Shown piece by piece: positions 22,861 to 38,264 of a DNA stretch of 64,000 bases; the stretch's first letter is position 1; each line of letters begins with the position of its first letter. Under the pieces are notes generated by a model. That model made no database searches, was not told where the DNA came from, and saw only the letters and a program-made list of their open reading frames with translations. Both the position numbers and the translations under genes were made by a program. The stretch is from Lepraria neglecta (taxonomy: Eukaryota; Ascomycota; Lecanoromycetes; Lecanorales; Stereocaulaceae). Location: positions 744,001 through 808,000 of the forward strand of contig CM065652.1 in assembly GCA_033220425.1 (NCBI GenBank), in the 5' to 3' direction.

Positions 22861-25800
22861 TCTTATCTCTAATGAAACTCTTATAGGCGTTCCCCGTAAT
22901 TCCTCGCAAGGTTCCTAAGAGGTTCCCAGGTACTTTCCGTTTCGTTATACCCTTTCTATTTAACTAGATAGAACTAATTTCTTCTATCTAGGATCCTCTC
23001 GACCTTATACTCTATTTCTTCCTTAATATTATAATAGAATATTTCTTAGAGTAGTATATTTAAGTCTACTAGCTCTAGAAGTAAGATATAGAATACTAGA
23101 TATACCTTAGCGTCAGGCGGAAGCTCGAGTTTATAGTTAATAGCCCCCTTTACCTTCTTGATTAAGAATAGTCTAACCTTAATATAATCTAGTTTCTTAC
23201 TTAGTCTCGTTATCTTTATATTTTTTATTAGGAGGTATACTTTATCCCCCTCTTTTAGCTAAGGAATATTCTTTCTTTTACTATTAAGTTATCCCTTTAA
23301 CTTATTATTTAAGTTTTTAATTATCTTTTATATATCCTTATATAAATTCCTTAATTCTTCCGCCTTAACTAAGGCTTTTTCTATATTAGGTCCTTCTCTA
23401 GGTTATAGAAATATATTTATATTCTTTCCGTAGTTGGCAAAGAATAGTATTAGACCTGTCGTATCTAACCTTTTATTATTATACGCTAGTTATACTATTA
23501 GAAGTAGTAAAACCTAGTTATCTTGTTTTTAGTTCACGTAATATCTTAGATAGGCTTCTATTATTTAGTTTACACGTTCTATTTATCTATTAGTCTATAG
23601 ATAGTATATAGTTAATATCCGAAGTTTAGTTCTAATTACTACGATTAGCGTTCTCTAATAATTAGAAGTAAATAACTTGTCTCTATCGGATATTATTAAC
23701 TTAGGTATACTATAATCCCTTATTAGCTTATCGAGTAATATAAAGGCTAATTAATCCGCTTTATATATTTCTTTAAAAGGTATTATAATCGTATACTTCG
23801 TAAGTTTATCTATAATAACTATAATCGAATTAAAGATATTCTACGTAGCTAGATCCTTTAAAGGCGGTAACTTGACTATAAAGTCTATTATGATATCATC
23901 CTATAGTAATTCTAGTATAGGCGTAAACTGAATTTGCCCGTACTTGGCGTATCGTGCCGCCTTGTTTTATTAGTACTAGATATATTCTTTAATATATTAT
24001 TTAACGTGTATCCGAAGCTTCGGCGCTACGTACCCTCGTCCTAGGAGCTCTATAGTCTTAGATAATCTAGGGTAACCTTATAAAGGGTTATTGTAGTAAT
24101 CCCTAATTACTTCTTTAACGTATATATCGGGTACGTAGGTTTTATCCTAATATTTGAGTAATACTAAATCTAGTTAATCCCGTCGTAGCTTTGTTGCGAA
24201 TATATCATTATTGTAGGCCTTTACGATCCTATTAGTCGTATCGGGTCCTAATATATAAAGGGTTATTACTAATACCTGGTATAGCACTAATAATCCGTCG
24301 GCTTCTCGTTTTAGGATTGGTTATTCTATAATATTCTTTTCTTCTATATAGTCCGATTACCTACTAAGTATATCTACTTAACTATTATCTTTTCCTAGGG
24401 TATAGGTTATCTTGAACTTATATTATCCGAGTAGCTCTAACTATCTAACTTATCTTCTATTTAACTCTTTTATTATTATAAAGTTAAGAAGATTCTTATA
24501 ATCCGTAAAGATAGTTAGGTCTAAGTAGCTTTCTACGTATACTCTCTAATTTTAAAGTATATATACTATAGTAAGTAGTTCCTTATCGTATATATTATAG
24601 TTTTACTCTACTACTAATATTTTTCGCGAAAAGTAGGTAACTAGATACTACTTTTAGTCCTTTATTTAATAAAGGTATACTCCTATTATAAGATCCGAGG
24701 TATCTATTTTAATATAAGCCGGTTCGTTAGCTTAAAAGTTATAGAGTACTAGAGGATCCGTATATACTTTCTTTAATATATTAAATAACTTCTATTATTT
24801 ATATCCCTATATAAATCCGATATCTTTCTTTATAATATCTATAAGTAGAAGTACTTTCTTTAAGTAGCCTTCGATAAACTTCCTATTAAAGTTAGTAAAT
24901 CCTAAGAAACTTTATACTACTTTAATATCCTGTAGTATAGGCTATTCCGCTATAGCTTTGATCTTTTCTAGGCTTATACTAATACCTTTTATACTAACTA
25001 TAAATCCTAGGAACTTAATAGAGTCCCTATAAAACTCGTACTTTTCTAGTTTAAGGAGAAGTCCTACTTATAATAGGTATTTAATAATATCCTATATATA
25101 CTTAACATATTCTTCCTTTTTCTCGGAGTAAATCAAGATATTATCGAGGTATAATATCGCTATTCGATCTAAGTATACTTATATAACGTTATTAATAAGT
25201 ACTTAGTAGGTTACTAGTGTGTTAGTAAGTCTAAACGGTATTACTAGGTACTTATAGTGGCTATATCTGGTTCGGAAGGCAGTTTTCCATTCTTCGCCTT
25301 CTTTTATCCGAATTAGATTATATATACCTCTAAGGTCTAGTTTCGTAAATATCTTTACTTTATCAAGCCGATCCTATAGCTTACTAATATTTAGTAAAGG
25401 GTAATGATTCTTAATAGTAATATCGTTCAACTTTCGATAGTCGATATATAGCCTTAGACTTCTATCCTTCTTTAGTACAAAGAGGATTAGATAACCTACT
25501 AGTAATTTAGATTCCCGAATAAATCCCTTCTTAAGGTTCTTATCGATATACCTACGAAGTATAGTAAGTTCCTTTTCTAATAATATATAGATAGGTCTAA
25601 ATATTGGCGCCTTACTAGGTTCGAGTTCGATCTTATAATCCTATAGTTAGTATTTAGGTAGCGCTTTTACGCTCGTCTCTTCCTCGAATAGGTATACCTA
25701 CCGTTTATATTCCTGAGGGATTATAGAAGGTTCGTCTTTTCCTTTAATAGCTCTCTCTTTAGTATCCCGCTAACCTTTACTAGTAATAGAGGAGTTAAGC

Positions 25801-28061
25801 CTTCTCTTTTAGAAGTCGCTCTTATTATTTAAGAATAAAGTAATATATACTTCGACCGGTCTTCGGTTCTTTCTCTTATCTATTATCGTCTACTATTAAC
25901 TAATAGGTCTAATACTAGTAACATCTCTAGATCGTCCGAATTTAAGTACTTTTATCTTCTAGTTAATTTCTAGGTTGTATTTATTTAACTAAGGTATTCC
26001 TAAAATAATATTATAAGTAGCTATCCTAACTATATCGAATATAATCTCCTTGTAGTATTACTAAATTATTACTAGTAGGGAGTATATTTCCTCCTCTACT
26101 TTTCCTATTAAAAATACTAACCTATCGGCTAGGCGTAGCTCGTAAGATAATTTCTTCTTCCGAGTTAGTAGGCCGCTTAAGTCTACTAAGTTCCTTGAGA
26201 TGAAATTTCCTGTAGCTCCGCTATCTATTATCGCTACGGTTCGCTATCTATCGATATTTACTAGTATAATAATATAAGTATAATACTGCGCGGAATATAA
26301 TTATTATTTAGGGAATAATATATTAATCTCCTTATACTTCCCCGTAGTATAAGGGATTACTCTTTTCCCTGTAATAGTAGGAATCTATATACTTCCTTTA
26401 TACCTTTATACGGAATGTATTCGTTATATAGATAGCTATACTATAGTACTTAGTTATAAGCTCCTCTCTTAAAGACTCTAAGTGAGTTATTTCTTTCCTT
26501 CTCCTACTTCTCTATAAAGTATAGGAAGTACTAGTACTTCCTCTTACTTATAAGATACTATTAATATTTATCTTCCTTATACTTATACTACTAGGTCTCT
26601 CTATAAGGAGTTCTCTTTAGTAAAGGTACCGTATACTCTTTTACTAGACGGCCTCTTTCTTCCCTATATATAGAATAATCGGGTAATATATATTTAGTAT
26701 ATGGAATCTCGCTATATTACTAATATTCCCTATTATATCGATAGTCTCGTATAGGTTCTTCCTATCCGGGTTTTATAGATAATTACTCTTTTAGTATACC
26801 TTATACTTTTCCTTTAATTTTATCGAAAAGTTTATATTTATCTTCGTCCGATTAAGGTTCTCTATTTTCCGGTAATTTTCCTTCTACTCGGGATATAATA
26901 GATCTAGGTTCGGGTATCGATACTAGTCTTTCTAGACTAGCTTTCCGTTGTTCCTAATCTGTCTTATACTATTAAGACCTATTACTATCCCTATAGTAAT
27001 ACCTCTATACTTCTTTATTAAATTCTAATTCGAAGGTATTATCTTCCGAATCTTGACTGGATTCTTCTTTATCGTAGGATTACTATATTTCTTCGGAGTC
27101 TTCCTTATTATCTAGAGGTCCTCCTTCTATTACATTAATCTATAGTTAGTATACTATATTCTTCGACCTATAGTCTCTAGCTATATATCCCAGTTTACTA
27201 TAGCTATAGTAAGTAATTACTTTCTTTCCCCCGTGCTACTTTTTCCCTTTAAAGTTTCCTTTCTTCTTTCCTATCTATATAAAGTTAATCTCTATTAGTA
27301 CCGTACTACGATAAGTATTACGTTCCCTGTAGTCCTATCGGTAATTCCTTGTTTTTAAAAAGAATCCCTTATATTAGGTTCCGCTAACTCCTCTATTATA
27401 CTACTTCTCTATAGATCGTTTAAATAGCTTATTATTAATCTCGATCGCATTTTAAATAAGTCTATCTAGAGTATTAATTACTCCTCCGAACCTTATAAGC
27501 TCGTCTTTAATATTATCTTTAAGGCTATAATAATATATTATTATTAGCGTATTATTATCCTAACCTATTTTAGTAGCGTATATTTAAAACTGAGTTAAAA
27601 ACTCTAACGCTAACTTCTTCTACTTTATATATTAAATAATACGTATTACTACATTTACCTTATTAGAAGGTCCGAATATATAGTAGATTTCGACTATAAA
27701 CTTTGGTATACTTTCTATCTAAGATTTAATATCGCTATCCTCGTCGTCGTCTTCTATATACTTCTTTAGGAAAGGTTCGACCCACTTTTAGGCCTGTCCT
27801 TATAGGTATAATATAGCGAAGGTAGTATATCTAGTTACTAAGAGTAAGTCTCCCTGGAACAAAAGGTATAGTTATACTTGCGTAAGCCACGGCTCAAGCT
27901 TGTCCCTATCTCCGTAGTACAGGTCTAGTACTATAACCTTGATCCTTTTTCTAGATCCTTCGTCTATAGTATAGCGTCTCTAGCTTAGTAACCGTTGAGG
28001 TGCTTAGGGTAGGGTTTCTGCCTGAAGTTATTAAAGAACTTATCCCTTAGGGTATTCAAAG

Positions 28062-28472
28062 TGTTACGACCTATAGTAGTTATATACCTAATAGTGCGAT
28101 AGCCACGTATAGGTTCGTACGTCTTATACTTCTATAGGAGAGGAGTTACTCAGGTAGAATAGCAGTCTTCGTATCGATAGGTAATTAATACTTTCTATAT
28201 TAATAACTAGTAAAGTATAGTATAAGGAGTACCAGGAAGATTAACCAAGTTGAATATACTATTCCAAACAATAGGTAGAGCCCCGTATATATAGATATAG
28301 GGAACCCTACCAAGCAATCCATAAGCGTTATGAGCGCACGGCGCTTATTGCGCTCATCATTCTTGAGCGCTATGAGCGCACGTCGCTCGTTGCGCTCATC
28401 GCTTCAGCTACTAGTCCTGTCTATAGTACCTTGTCCTATAGGATAGTCCTGTTAGAACCAATGGTTCTAATA
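28062..28472 (-). repeat. LTR of C1 (right copy)
   Basis: It starts TGTTACGACC after TTCAAAG and ends GTTCTAATA before TATTA. It has the same length as the left copy; differences are nearly all transitions. Confidence 0.92.
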
Positions 28473-31400
28473 TATTATTATACGCTAGTTATACTATCGG
28501 AAGTAGTAAAACCTAGTTATCCTATTTCTAGTTTATATAATATCTTAAATATACTTCTATTATCTAGTTTATACGTTCTATTTATCTATTAGTCTATAGG
28601 TAATATACTATTAATATTCGAAGTTTAGTTCTAATTACTACTATAAGCGTTTTCTAGTAGTTAGAAGTAAATAACTTATCTCTATTAGATATTATCGACT
28701 TTAGTATACTATAATCCCTTATTAACTTGTCGAGTAGTATAAAGGCTAACTAATCTACCTTATATATCTCCTTGAAAGGTATTATAATTATATACTTCGT
28801 AAGTTTATCTATAATAACTATAATTGAGTTAAAGGTATCCTATATAGCCGGATCTTTCGAAGGTAGTAGTTTAACTATAAAGTCTATTATAATATTATCC
28901 TATAGTAATTCTAGTATAGAAGTAAACTATATTTGTCTATACTTGGCGTATCGTGCCGCCTTATTCTACTAGCACTAGATATATTTTTTGATATATTATT
29001 TAACGCGCGTCCGAAGTCTCGGCGCTATATATCCTCGTCCTAGGAGTTCTATAGTCTTGGCTACTCCTAGGTAACCTTGTAAAGGGTCGTCGTAGTAATC
29101 CCTAATTACTTCCTTAACGTATTATTTAGATAGATAAGTCCTCTCCTAGTATTTAAGTAATATAGTATCTAGCTAATCCTTCCTTAGGGTTATTACGAAT
29201 ATATTATCTTTATAGGCCTTTACGATCCTATTAGTTATATTAGGTCCCGTTATACGAAGGGTTATAGCTAATATCTAGTATAGTACTAATAATCCGTCCG
29301 TTTCTTTCTTTAGGATTAGTCGCTCTATAATATTCTTCTCTTCTATATAGTCTAATCGCCTACTAAGGGTATCTACTCGACTATTATCCTTTTCTAGGGT
29401 ATAGGTTATCTTGAATTTATATTAACCTAATAGTTCTAACTATCGAACTTATCTTCTATTTAGCTCCTTTATTATTATAAAGTTAAGAAGATTCTTATAA
29501 TCCGTAAAGATAGTTAGATCTAAGTAGCTCTCTATATATACTCGCTAGTTCTAAAGTATATAAACTACGGTAAATAGTTCCTTATCGTATATATTATAGT
29601 TCTATTCTACTACTAATATCTTCCTTGAATAGTAGGTAACTAGATACTACTTTTAGTCTTTTATTTAATATAGGTATACTCTAATTATAAGATCCGAGGT
29701 ATCTATTTCGATACAAGCCGGTTTATTAGCCTAAAAGGTATAGAGTACTAGTAGATCCGTATATACTTTCTTTAATATATCGAATGATTTCTATTAGTCT
29801 TTTCCCTATATAAATCCGATATCCTTTTTCATAATATCTATTAGAGATAGTACTTTCTTTAAGTAGCCCTCGATAAATTTCCTATTAAAGTTAGTAAATC
29901 CTAAGAAACTTTATACTACTTTGACGTCCTATAGTATAGGCTATTTAGTAATAGCCTTAATCTTTTCTAGGCTTATACTAATACCTTTTATACTAACTAT
30001 AAATCCTAGAAATTCTACCGATTCTTAATAAAATTCGTACTTTTCTAGTTTAAGAAGAAGTTTCGCTTATAATAGGTATCCGAGGATATCCTATATATAC
30101 TTAATATACTCTTTCTTATTCTTAGAATAAATTAGTATATTATCGAGGTACGCTATCGCTATTCAATCTAAGTATACTCGTATAATATTATTAATAAGTA
30201 CTTAGCAGGTTACTAGTACGTTAGTAAGTCTAAACGGTATTACTAAATACTTATAATAGCTATATCTTATTTAGAAGGTAGTTTTCTATTCTTCGCCTTC
30301 TTTTATCTAAATTAAGTTATATATACCTCTAAGATCCAGTTTAGTAAATATCTTTGCTTTACTAAGCCGATCCTATAGCTCTCCTATATTCGGTAATAAA
30401 TATCTATTTTTAATAGTGATATCGTTTAACTTTCAATAGTTAACGTATAGTCTTAAGCTTCTATCCTTCTTTAGTATAAAGAGGATAGGGTAACCTACTA
30501 GTAATTTAGATTCTCGAATAAATCCCTTCTTGAGGTTCTTATTAATATACCCGCGAAGTACCTTAAGTTCCTTTTCTAATAATATATAAATAGGTCTAAA
30601 TATCGGCTATTTACTAGGTTCAAGTTCGATCTTATAATCCTATAGCTAGTATCTAGGTAATACTTCTATATTCGTCTCTTCCTTAAATAAGTATACCTAT
30701 TTACTATACTCTTAAGGGATAGAGGGTATATTGGTTCCTCTCTTAACTCTTACTTCCTTATTCTAATAACCTTTACCGGTAACTATAGAGTTAGACTACC
30801 GTTTAGTACCGTCCTTATACGAAGCTAAGGTAATATATACCTCGACCGGTCTTCGGTTCGACTTCTTATCTACTATTAAACACCGCTAATATATAGGTAT
30901 AATCCTGGTAATATTGCCGAATTAATCCATCTTGAGTACTCCTCGAGCCTAATCGATTATTAGGTTATACTTCTTTAACTAAGGTATTCCTAAAATTATA
31001 TAATAGATAGCTATCCTAATAATATTAAAGGTAATCTCCTTATAGTAGTACTAAATTATAATAGGTAACGAAAGTATCTCTTCGTTTACCTTTCCTATTA
31101 ATAGTATTAACCCGTCGGCTATCTAGAGATTATACTACTGCGACTTCTTTTAAGTTAGTATTCTAGTTATCCGTACTAGATCTTATAAGATAAAGTTTCT
31201 AGTAGCTCTAGAGTCTATTATCGCAACGATCCGCTATCTATTAACAATTACCGGTATCTTTATATATATATCGTATTGCGCGGAATATAGATATTATTTG
31301 GGGGTTAATATATTAATCTCCTTATAGCTACCCCTGCTATAAGGGATTACTCTTTTCCCGCTTATAGGAGTAGGAACCCTACCTTTAACTTCGACTATAT

Positions 31401-33068
31401 ATACTTCTCGTAGTTATTATATAGATAGGCGTACTATTCTATTAAATAGTATTCTCTAGCGCTTAGGTTATTATTTAATTTATAAATAACTTTCTTTAAC
31501 TATTCCTTATCGTGTCCTAGGAAGTATTAGTATATTCTTTTCATCGCGAGGTACTATAGATATCCGTTTTCCTTATATTCGTAGTAATAGCTATATCCGT
31601 AGGGTAGTATTCTTACTAGCCCCTTGGCTATATTCCTCGGCGTACTATACTATACGTAGTAAAGCGATATATATTCTTCCTATAATATACTCTTGTAACC
31701 TTAGTAATTCCGATCCATCTAATAGTCTAGCTATATATATTCCTTAGAGCTTTCTTCTTCTTCCTTAGATATAGTAGTTTTAGGTATTATCCTTCTTAGT
31801 AGTCGTATTTCTTTCTACTTAGCTTCTAATATACTAAGGGCTTCTTCCTACTCTAGATCTATTTTACTTTCTTTCTAATCCTACTTAGACTTTTCTTCTT
31901 AAGCCTTACTACCGTCTTTAGTATTTAGGTTGTTCCTATATTATTCCCTAATACGCGTATTAAACTTCCTTATAAAGTCGTTATCGCTATTTTCGAATTC
32001 TTTATTAAATTCTTCTTATATTATTCTATTATACTAGGAACTAACGTCTTCTTTAACTTTATCCTATACTAGTAGAATCTCCTTAGGCGTGCCGTCTATA
32101 TTATCCTAGGTATATACTTTCTCTAGTATATTTAGCTACGGTTAATACACTATATTTTTCAACTTATAGTCTCTAGTAAAGTAGCCCGATTTACTATAGC
32201 TATAATACTTTAGTATTTTCTTATTACCCCCTTACTACTTCTTGCCCCTAGCTAGCCCCCTAAAGGCCTATTTACCTTTCTTCTCCGTAAAGTCCAGTTC
32301 TATAGATATATACCCGTAGGGATCGTATTCTTTATATCCTAGATAATAGCTCCTTGATTTAGCGAAAAAGCTTAAGTATTCTATTCCGCCGACTCCTTCG
32401 TTATACCTCTTCTCTATAGTCCTTTTAAATAGCTTATTATTAATTTCGATTACTTCTTTAATTAGTTTATTAAGGGTATTAATAATAATCCCTAACCTTA
32501 TAAGCTCGTCTTTAATATTATCCTTAAGACCTCTCCGGTATATAGTTATTAATATATTATCGTCCTAGTTAGTCTTTACTATATATTACTAAAATTAAGT
32601 CGAGTACTCTAATATAGATTTCTTCTAGGTTATATACTAGATAGTTTATATTACTATATTAACTTCGTTTAATAGACCGAATATATAGTAGATTTCAAGT
32701 CTAAATATAGCTATACTCTCTATCTATTATTTGATTTCGTCGTCTTCGTCGTTATCTTCTATATACTTCTTTAGGAACGAATTAACCTACTTTTAGGCTC
32801 TTCTATATAAATAAGTAATAGTAAAGGTAGGATATTATTATATAGGTATAAGGTCTCCTTAGAACTTCAAGTAAAGTAATATCTAGGATAGCTATCCCTC
32901 GAGCTTATCTCTCTCTCCGTAGTATAAGTTAGGCTAGGCTATCTTAATATATCTACCAAGTCCTTTATTAATAGTTAGGCGTTATTATCCGCTTCCTCCT
33001 CCTAAGGAGCTTAGGGTAGATACTCTAGGGTCTCTTAGTATAGCACTTATTCTTAAGGGTGCTCAAAG

Positions 33069-33583
33069 TATTATAAATACGTTACGTACTATATATCGTA
33101 TATAGATTAATTCTTAATAGGGATAGAGGTATAACTAGATAAGAGTATAAAGTAGGCTTCAAGTAATACTAAGCGGGTCTAGTATATAATTAGATGATAT
33201 ATATTTAGTGCCTAGCCTAAGAGATCTATTATATATAGTAGATACTAGATGAAAATAGAAGTTAAGTATAATACTCCAAGTAGTAAGTAGTACTCCGTAT
33301 ATATAGATATACGAAATCCATGCCAAGCATTCTTGATCGCACTGATCGCACTGATCGCATCTGCGCTTATTGCGACCACTGCGCTTATCGCTTAATATAC
33401 CAAGCCTTCCTAATCGCACTAATCGTACTAATCGCATCTACGCTCATTGCGACTACTGCGCCCATCGCTTAACATGCCAAGCCTTCAGGGTCTATCCGAG
33501 TCGGATATCGACTCGTCGACTCGAACTATAACGGGCGCTACGCTCTATAAGCGTATCCCTGATTATATTTCCTAATCGTAACA
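33069..33583 (-). repeat. LTR of element B (right copy)
   Basis: It matches 20,237-20,760 across its length and ends TAACA, followed by CGTTA. Confidence 0.88.
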
Positions 33584-34240
33584 CGTTAGTAGAAGTAAAT
33601 ATAATTTAATACGCAAGAGCTCCGTTATCGGGATACTACTAATATTCGCAGTAGCGGACCTCCTATATAGGCCGTGCCTTCGGGTATAAGTCTAGTACTA
33701 CTATAGGCTAGTACCTCCTTATACTTAGTATAAGGGGGTATAATATAGAGTAAACCGTTGTATTATAGTATAAGTATTACTTAATATTCTACCTGCGTTC
33801 CGCTGATATTAAAGATACTACTAGAGTTTAGGGCAGAGGTCCGGGTACTCTCCGCCGAGTCGGCTAGTAGTGTAGCAGCGGCGGGCGTGTTACGCCTATT
33901 AGTCTAGCGTATTAGGGACCTACTTCGGCAGGTTATATAGTAGCGTAAGGACTATAGTATAACCCCCGCCACGTCGGGTAATCGGTCGGCTCGGCAGGTG
34001 GCTGACCTAGAAGGGAGGGTACGGGTATTAGTAAGAAATCCGAATCTATAAGTTAACTCCGCTAACTCGCCGTAGGAGGTAAGTTATATTCTATTCTTTC
34101 CTTTTCTATCCTTCTATTATACCGCTTTCCTTAACTCTACTTATACGCCTTATACGCTACGCGTATACCGACTAATTTTTTCTAGGATAAGGTAGAAGGG
34201 CTATATATTATAAGCGCGGAGGTAAGCGTAGCGGAGGAGG

Positions 34241-34400
34241 AGAGCGATAAGGAAGAAGAGGAAGTAGAAGAGGAAGAGGAGTAGGAGGGGTTTAGGGAAA
34301 GTAGGGAGGATAATAAAGAGGAGATAGAGGAAGAAGAGGAGGTAGAGGAAGAAGAGGAGATAGAGGAAGAAGAGGAGGTAGAGGAAGAGGTAAGCTCCAG
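34241..34400 (+). repeat. Glu-coding GAG/GAA minisatellite in element A
   Basis: Repeats of GAGGAAGAAGAGGAGGTA and close variants (GTA or ATA at the end) give an acidic tract on the plus strand, opposite to A's gag-pol. It keeps its purine bias although its surroundings are AT-rich. Confidence 0.75.
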
Positions 34401-37400
34401 CGCCTCGCAGGCTACCGCTATATACTAAGTTATATAGCTACCTGCAAGCTAACCTCGGAGTGACGTCGTTAGGGGTACTATATTAGAGGAGCGGGAGGAG
34501 AGGAGGATAGAGGAGAGGAGGGCGGCGAGGAGGGAGAAGAGAAAAGAGAGGAGGAGAGCTATAAAAGTAGTAAAGAGGGTAAGCGATATTACTCCGCTAC
34601 TACCGCTCGTACTAACTTTCTAGGCTCGGTCCTCTTAGATTATATTTAATCAAGATAACTTTCTCCTACGCTTCCTTCTACGCCCTATATACTCCTTATA
34701 CTTTCGCTTAAGGACTAGCGTATTAATAAGTTTATCCTCTAGTAACTATTAGTTATAGATATTACCCTATCTAGTCTATTTAACTTTATACTATATACCT
34801 TCCTTATTCTTTACCTTATTAATAATTTCTTCTACCTCCTACTATTCTTTATTATTAACGAGTTCTAGGGGCTATATAAAATCCGCTAACTCCGCGCTAT
34901 TATATAAATAATAGGGTTCAAGTAAGGATATATAAAAGGTATTATAGATACGATAATCCGGTAGTAGTATAAGTCGGTACGCCTACGCCCTAACCTTATC
35001 TTTAATTCTAAAAGGGCTAACGAACCAATAGGATAGCTTCTTGCTTAGCCGCCTTTACTTAAGGTTTTTAGCTAATAGTATTACTAATTAACCTACTTAG
35101 TACTCTTTAGGCTTATATTCTTAGTTATAATACTTCGCCTGCGCCTCGATAGCTCCCTACTAATACTCCTTAATCGTTTTACGATAGTACTATAACCGCT
35201 CTACCCGTTCCTTTACTAATAGTATCTCCCCCCTTAGGGAACCATCCCCGGCTTCCTAACGAATTTCGGGGTTATAACTATATCCTATAAAAAACGGCGA
35301 GTAGCTAACGGAGCTATAGAGGCTATTTATATAAGTAAATTCAGCTACGGGCAAGAGCTTTGCCTAATTTGTTTATTCTAAATTTATAAACGTCTATAAG
35401 AAGTACTCTAATATCTAGTTTTGGCGTTCTATCTAACTATCCGTCTACGGGTAAAAAGCGGTACTTATATACCGCTTGATCTTCGTATAATAGTAAACCG
35501 CTAACTAGAACGCACTTATAAATATAGACCCTCTGTCGCTTATAATGCCAGTTAGTATACTATATTAGTAGATAACTTTATTAAAGAAGAGGTTCGCTAG
35601 CTCGGCGGCGGCGATAGTTTTAGTAGTAGGTAGATAACGAGCTATCTTAGTAAATCTATCTACTACTACCAAAATCGAGTTATATATAACGCTACCTCGT
35701 TTACTCGGAGGTAATCCCGTTATAAAATCTATAGTTAATTCCTACTATAGACCTTTTAGTAACGGTAATAATTATAATTCGCTATAAGGACGATATCTAG
35801 CTACTTTGATCCTTTAATAGATATTATATATACGTATATAGCTCTGCGTCTACTCCGCGATATTACGCTAATAGTATTTGCGCTATAGGAGCTCTAGCGT
35901 CTTTTCGGCTCTAAAGTGTCCTACTAGGGGGTTATTATAGTATTTATTAATTAATTCTTGTCTTAAAGTACTATCTTTAGGGATATATAGTTATCCCTTA
36001 TACCGAAGGAGGTCCTTATTATTAAAAGACTAATATTAATCTAGAAGGCGCCGGCGCCCCTCTAACTCTATACTATTACTTCTATATTTCCTAATCTACT
36101 TATTATAGTATTATAAATCAGAAATTAGCGACTTAAGTAGTCTTTGGGTGTCTATATAAGGCCCTTCCTTAAGATCTCTAACGGTTTTCCTTAGTATAAC
36201 TACCTAAATACCTGCAACTTACGACCCTAGTTATAGTATCGCCTTATCGGCGCGCTTATATATACTTATATCCTCTATAGACTAAAGTACTAACTTATTC
36301 TATAACGTTAGTAATAGCTTAGTATTTAATAGTAAGGCCCCTTTATAATCTAGGCGCCTAGAAGGAGGATCAGCGGGATTAGTTTTGCCCGCTCTATAGA
36401 TTATCTCGAAGTTATAAGCTACGAGCTTCAGTGCCTAGCGTACTTACTGCGGCGTTAACTCTTTCAGCTTTATAAATCCCCGTAGATTATTATAATCCGT
36501 TAGAACCTCTACCGGGAAAAGGCTTCCTTCTAGGTAGTATCGCTACTACTTGAACGCCGTAATAACTATAAGTAATTCCTGGTTATATACTTCGTAATTC
36601 TACTTAGCAGGAATTATTTTACGAGACTAGAATATAATAGGCCGCTAGCTCCCCTAGTCATCCGGTTATAATAGGATATCTATAATAGTAAAATTCGATA
36701 TATCGGTCTTAACCCTGATTTTCTAAGACGGATTAAAATATTATAGTAGGGGGGCTTCGGTAAACTTCCTATATAGTTATTAGAACGCTATCTGCGTATT
36801 ATCGGACCACTCAAGTAGTCTCGTTTTCCTTCTATCCTTACTACCTTTTAGTAGGCTAGTAAGTAGCGCTATAATAGCCGAATAATAATAGATAAAACGA
36901 CGATAGAAATTCGCAAAGCCTAGGAATACCTGGACTTCTCGATAAGTCTTCGGTATTAGCTAATCCCGAATTATCTTAACTCTGCGCGTATCTATCTCTA
37001 TACTAGCGGTAGAGACGATAAAGCCTAAGTACTTAACCCGGGTTATAAAAAACTTATACTTCTTCTAATTCGTATAGAGTTAGAATTACCGAAGTCTTTA
37101 GAGTACTCCTTTAATATACCTTTAATAGTCCGCTAGGGTTTCTGAAAAAACCAAGATATCGTCTAAATATACTATACACGTCATATCGACTAGGCCTATA
37201 AGGGCCCGATTAATATACGCTTGGAAAGTAGTAGAGGTATTTACTAACCTAAATGGTATAACAAGATATTCAAAGTGACCGTAACGCGTGCGGAACGCTA
37301 TTTTCTATTTATTACTACGCTTAATTCGGATATAGTAATACGCGTCCTTAAGGTCTAACTTTAAGAATACTTTGGTACCGCTTAAGCGGTCTAGTATCTC

Positions 37401-38264
37401 GGTAATTAGGGGCAATAGGTGCCGATTCTTGATCGTTATCGTATTTAACCCTCGATAATCTATATAAAGACGTAGCTCCTATCCTTCTTCGGTACGAAAA
37501 GTATAGATACTCCTACCGGCGAAACGGAGTGGCGAATCTACTTCTTTCCTAGTATATCGTTAAGGTACTACCGAAGCTCCGTTAGCTCTATTCTTAATAG
37601 ATTATAGATAGGACTATAAGGTAGCTCCCTACCGTCTAACTTAATAGTATAGTCTCTCTACTTTTATTTAGGCAAGATCCCGGCTTTCTCGCTTAAGAAG
37701 ATATCTTTATACTCCTATAATTTAGGAGGAAGGGTTATATCAAACTCGTTAGTCTGAGGTTACTCCGCTATTACGGTGCTAGCGTAAACTATAGCGAATA
37801 CTTTCTATTCCTATTATAAAACTTTGCCAAATTCGATCGGTCTATCTAGCTATATTAGCCTAGGATTTATTTGGTACCGCTATTAGCGCGCTAGCGTATT
37901 AACTATAATATCTGACTTATAAAGCGCTAGTATCCTAATAATCAAGTCGGGACCCTCCTGGTCTACGGCGTAGAATAAGGAATTATATTCCTTTTCTTGC
38001 CCCTAGTTATTAGTAGCTATATAGCTTAACTAAAACGCCCTATAATAAAAGGCGCCTTATCCGCTCGGCTATACTGGTATCGGCAAGATAGCGCGTTCTA
38101 GCTATAAATTATATTGTACTACGAACCGCTGAGAGACCAAGCTAACTATTGCCCTAGGGTCAATTAGTCCCTTGATAGGCTATTAACTACCTAGGAGGAT
38201 TACTTGTCCCGTAAGGTAAAGGGGTTCTAAGGCTTCTATTTATCTATCTTCCCCCGCTTACTCG

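Larger units (their letters stand above)
21933..28472 (-). mobile_element. Gypsy-type LTR element C1, inside B
   Basis: 6,540 bases, with 411-base LTRs at both ends and a perfect TATTA duplication (21,928-21,932 and 28,473-28,477). B's sequence continues uninterrupted across the join. On the minus strand gag lies at about 27.2-28.0 kb, a zinc-knuckle area near 27.2, protease near 26.2, reverse transcriptase near 25.1-25.6 (YLD catalytic region at about 25,150), RNase H near 24.6, and integrase at about 23.3-24.1. A plus-strand open region lies at 22,302-22,860. It is a fossil with many breaks, younger than B. Confidence 0.9.
20237..33583 (-). mobile_element. Gypsy-type LTR element B, interrupted by C1
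   Basis: It is bounded by LTRs at 20,237-20,760 (524 bases) and 33,069-33,583 (515 bases), with flanking CGGTA and CGTTA (one mismatch). Its own sequence is about 6.8 kb, in two parts around C1. On the minus strand gag lies at about 32.4-33.0 kb, and protease, reverse transcriptase (YLDD region near 30,150), RNase H and integrase lie to the left. The left internal part (20,761-21,400) holds a coiled-coil-like region on the plus strand. It is a fossil with many breaks, inserted in element A. Confidence 0.85.
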
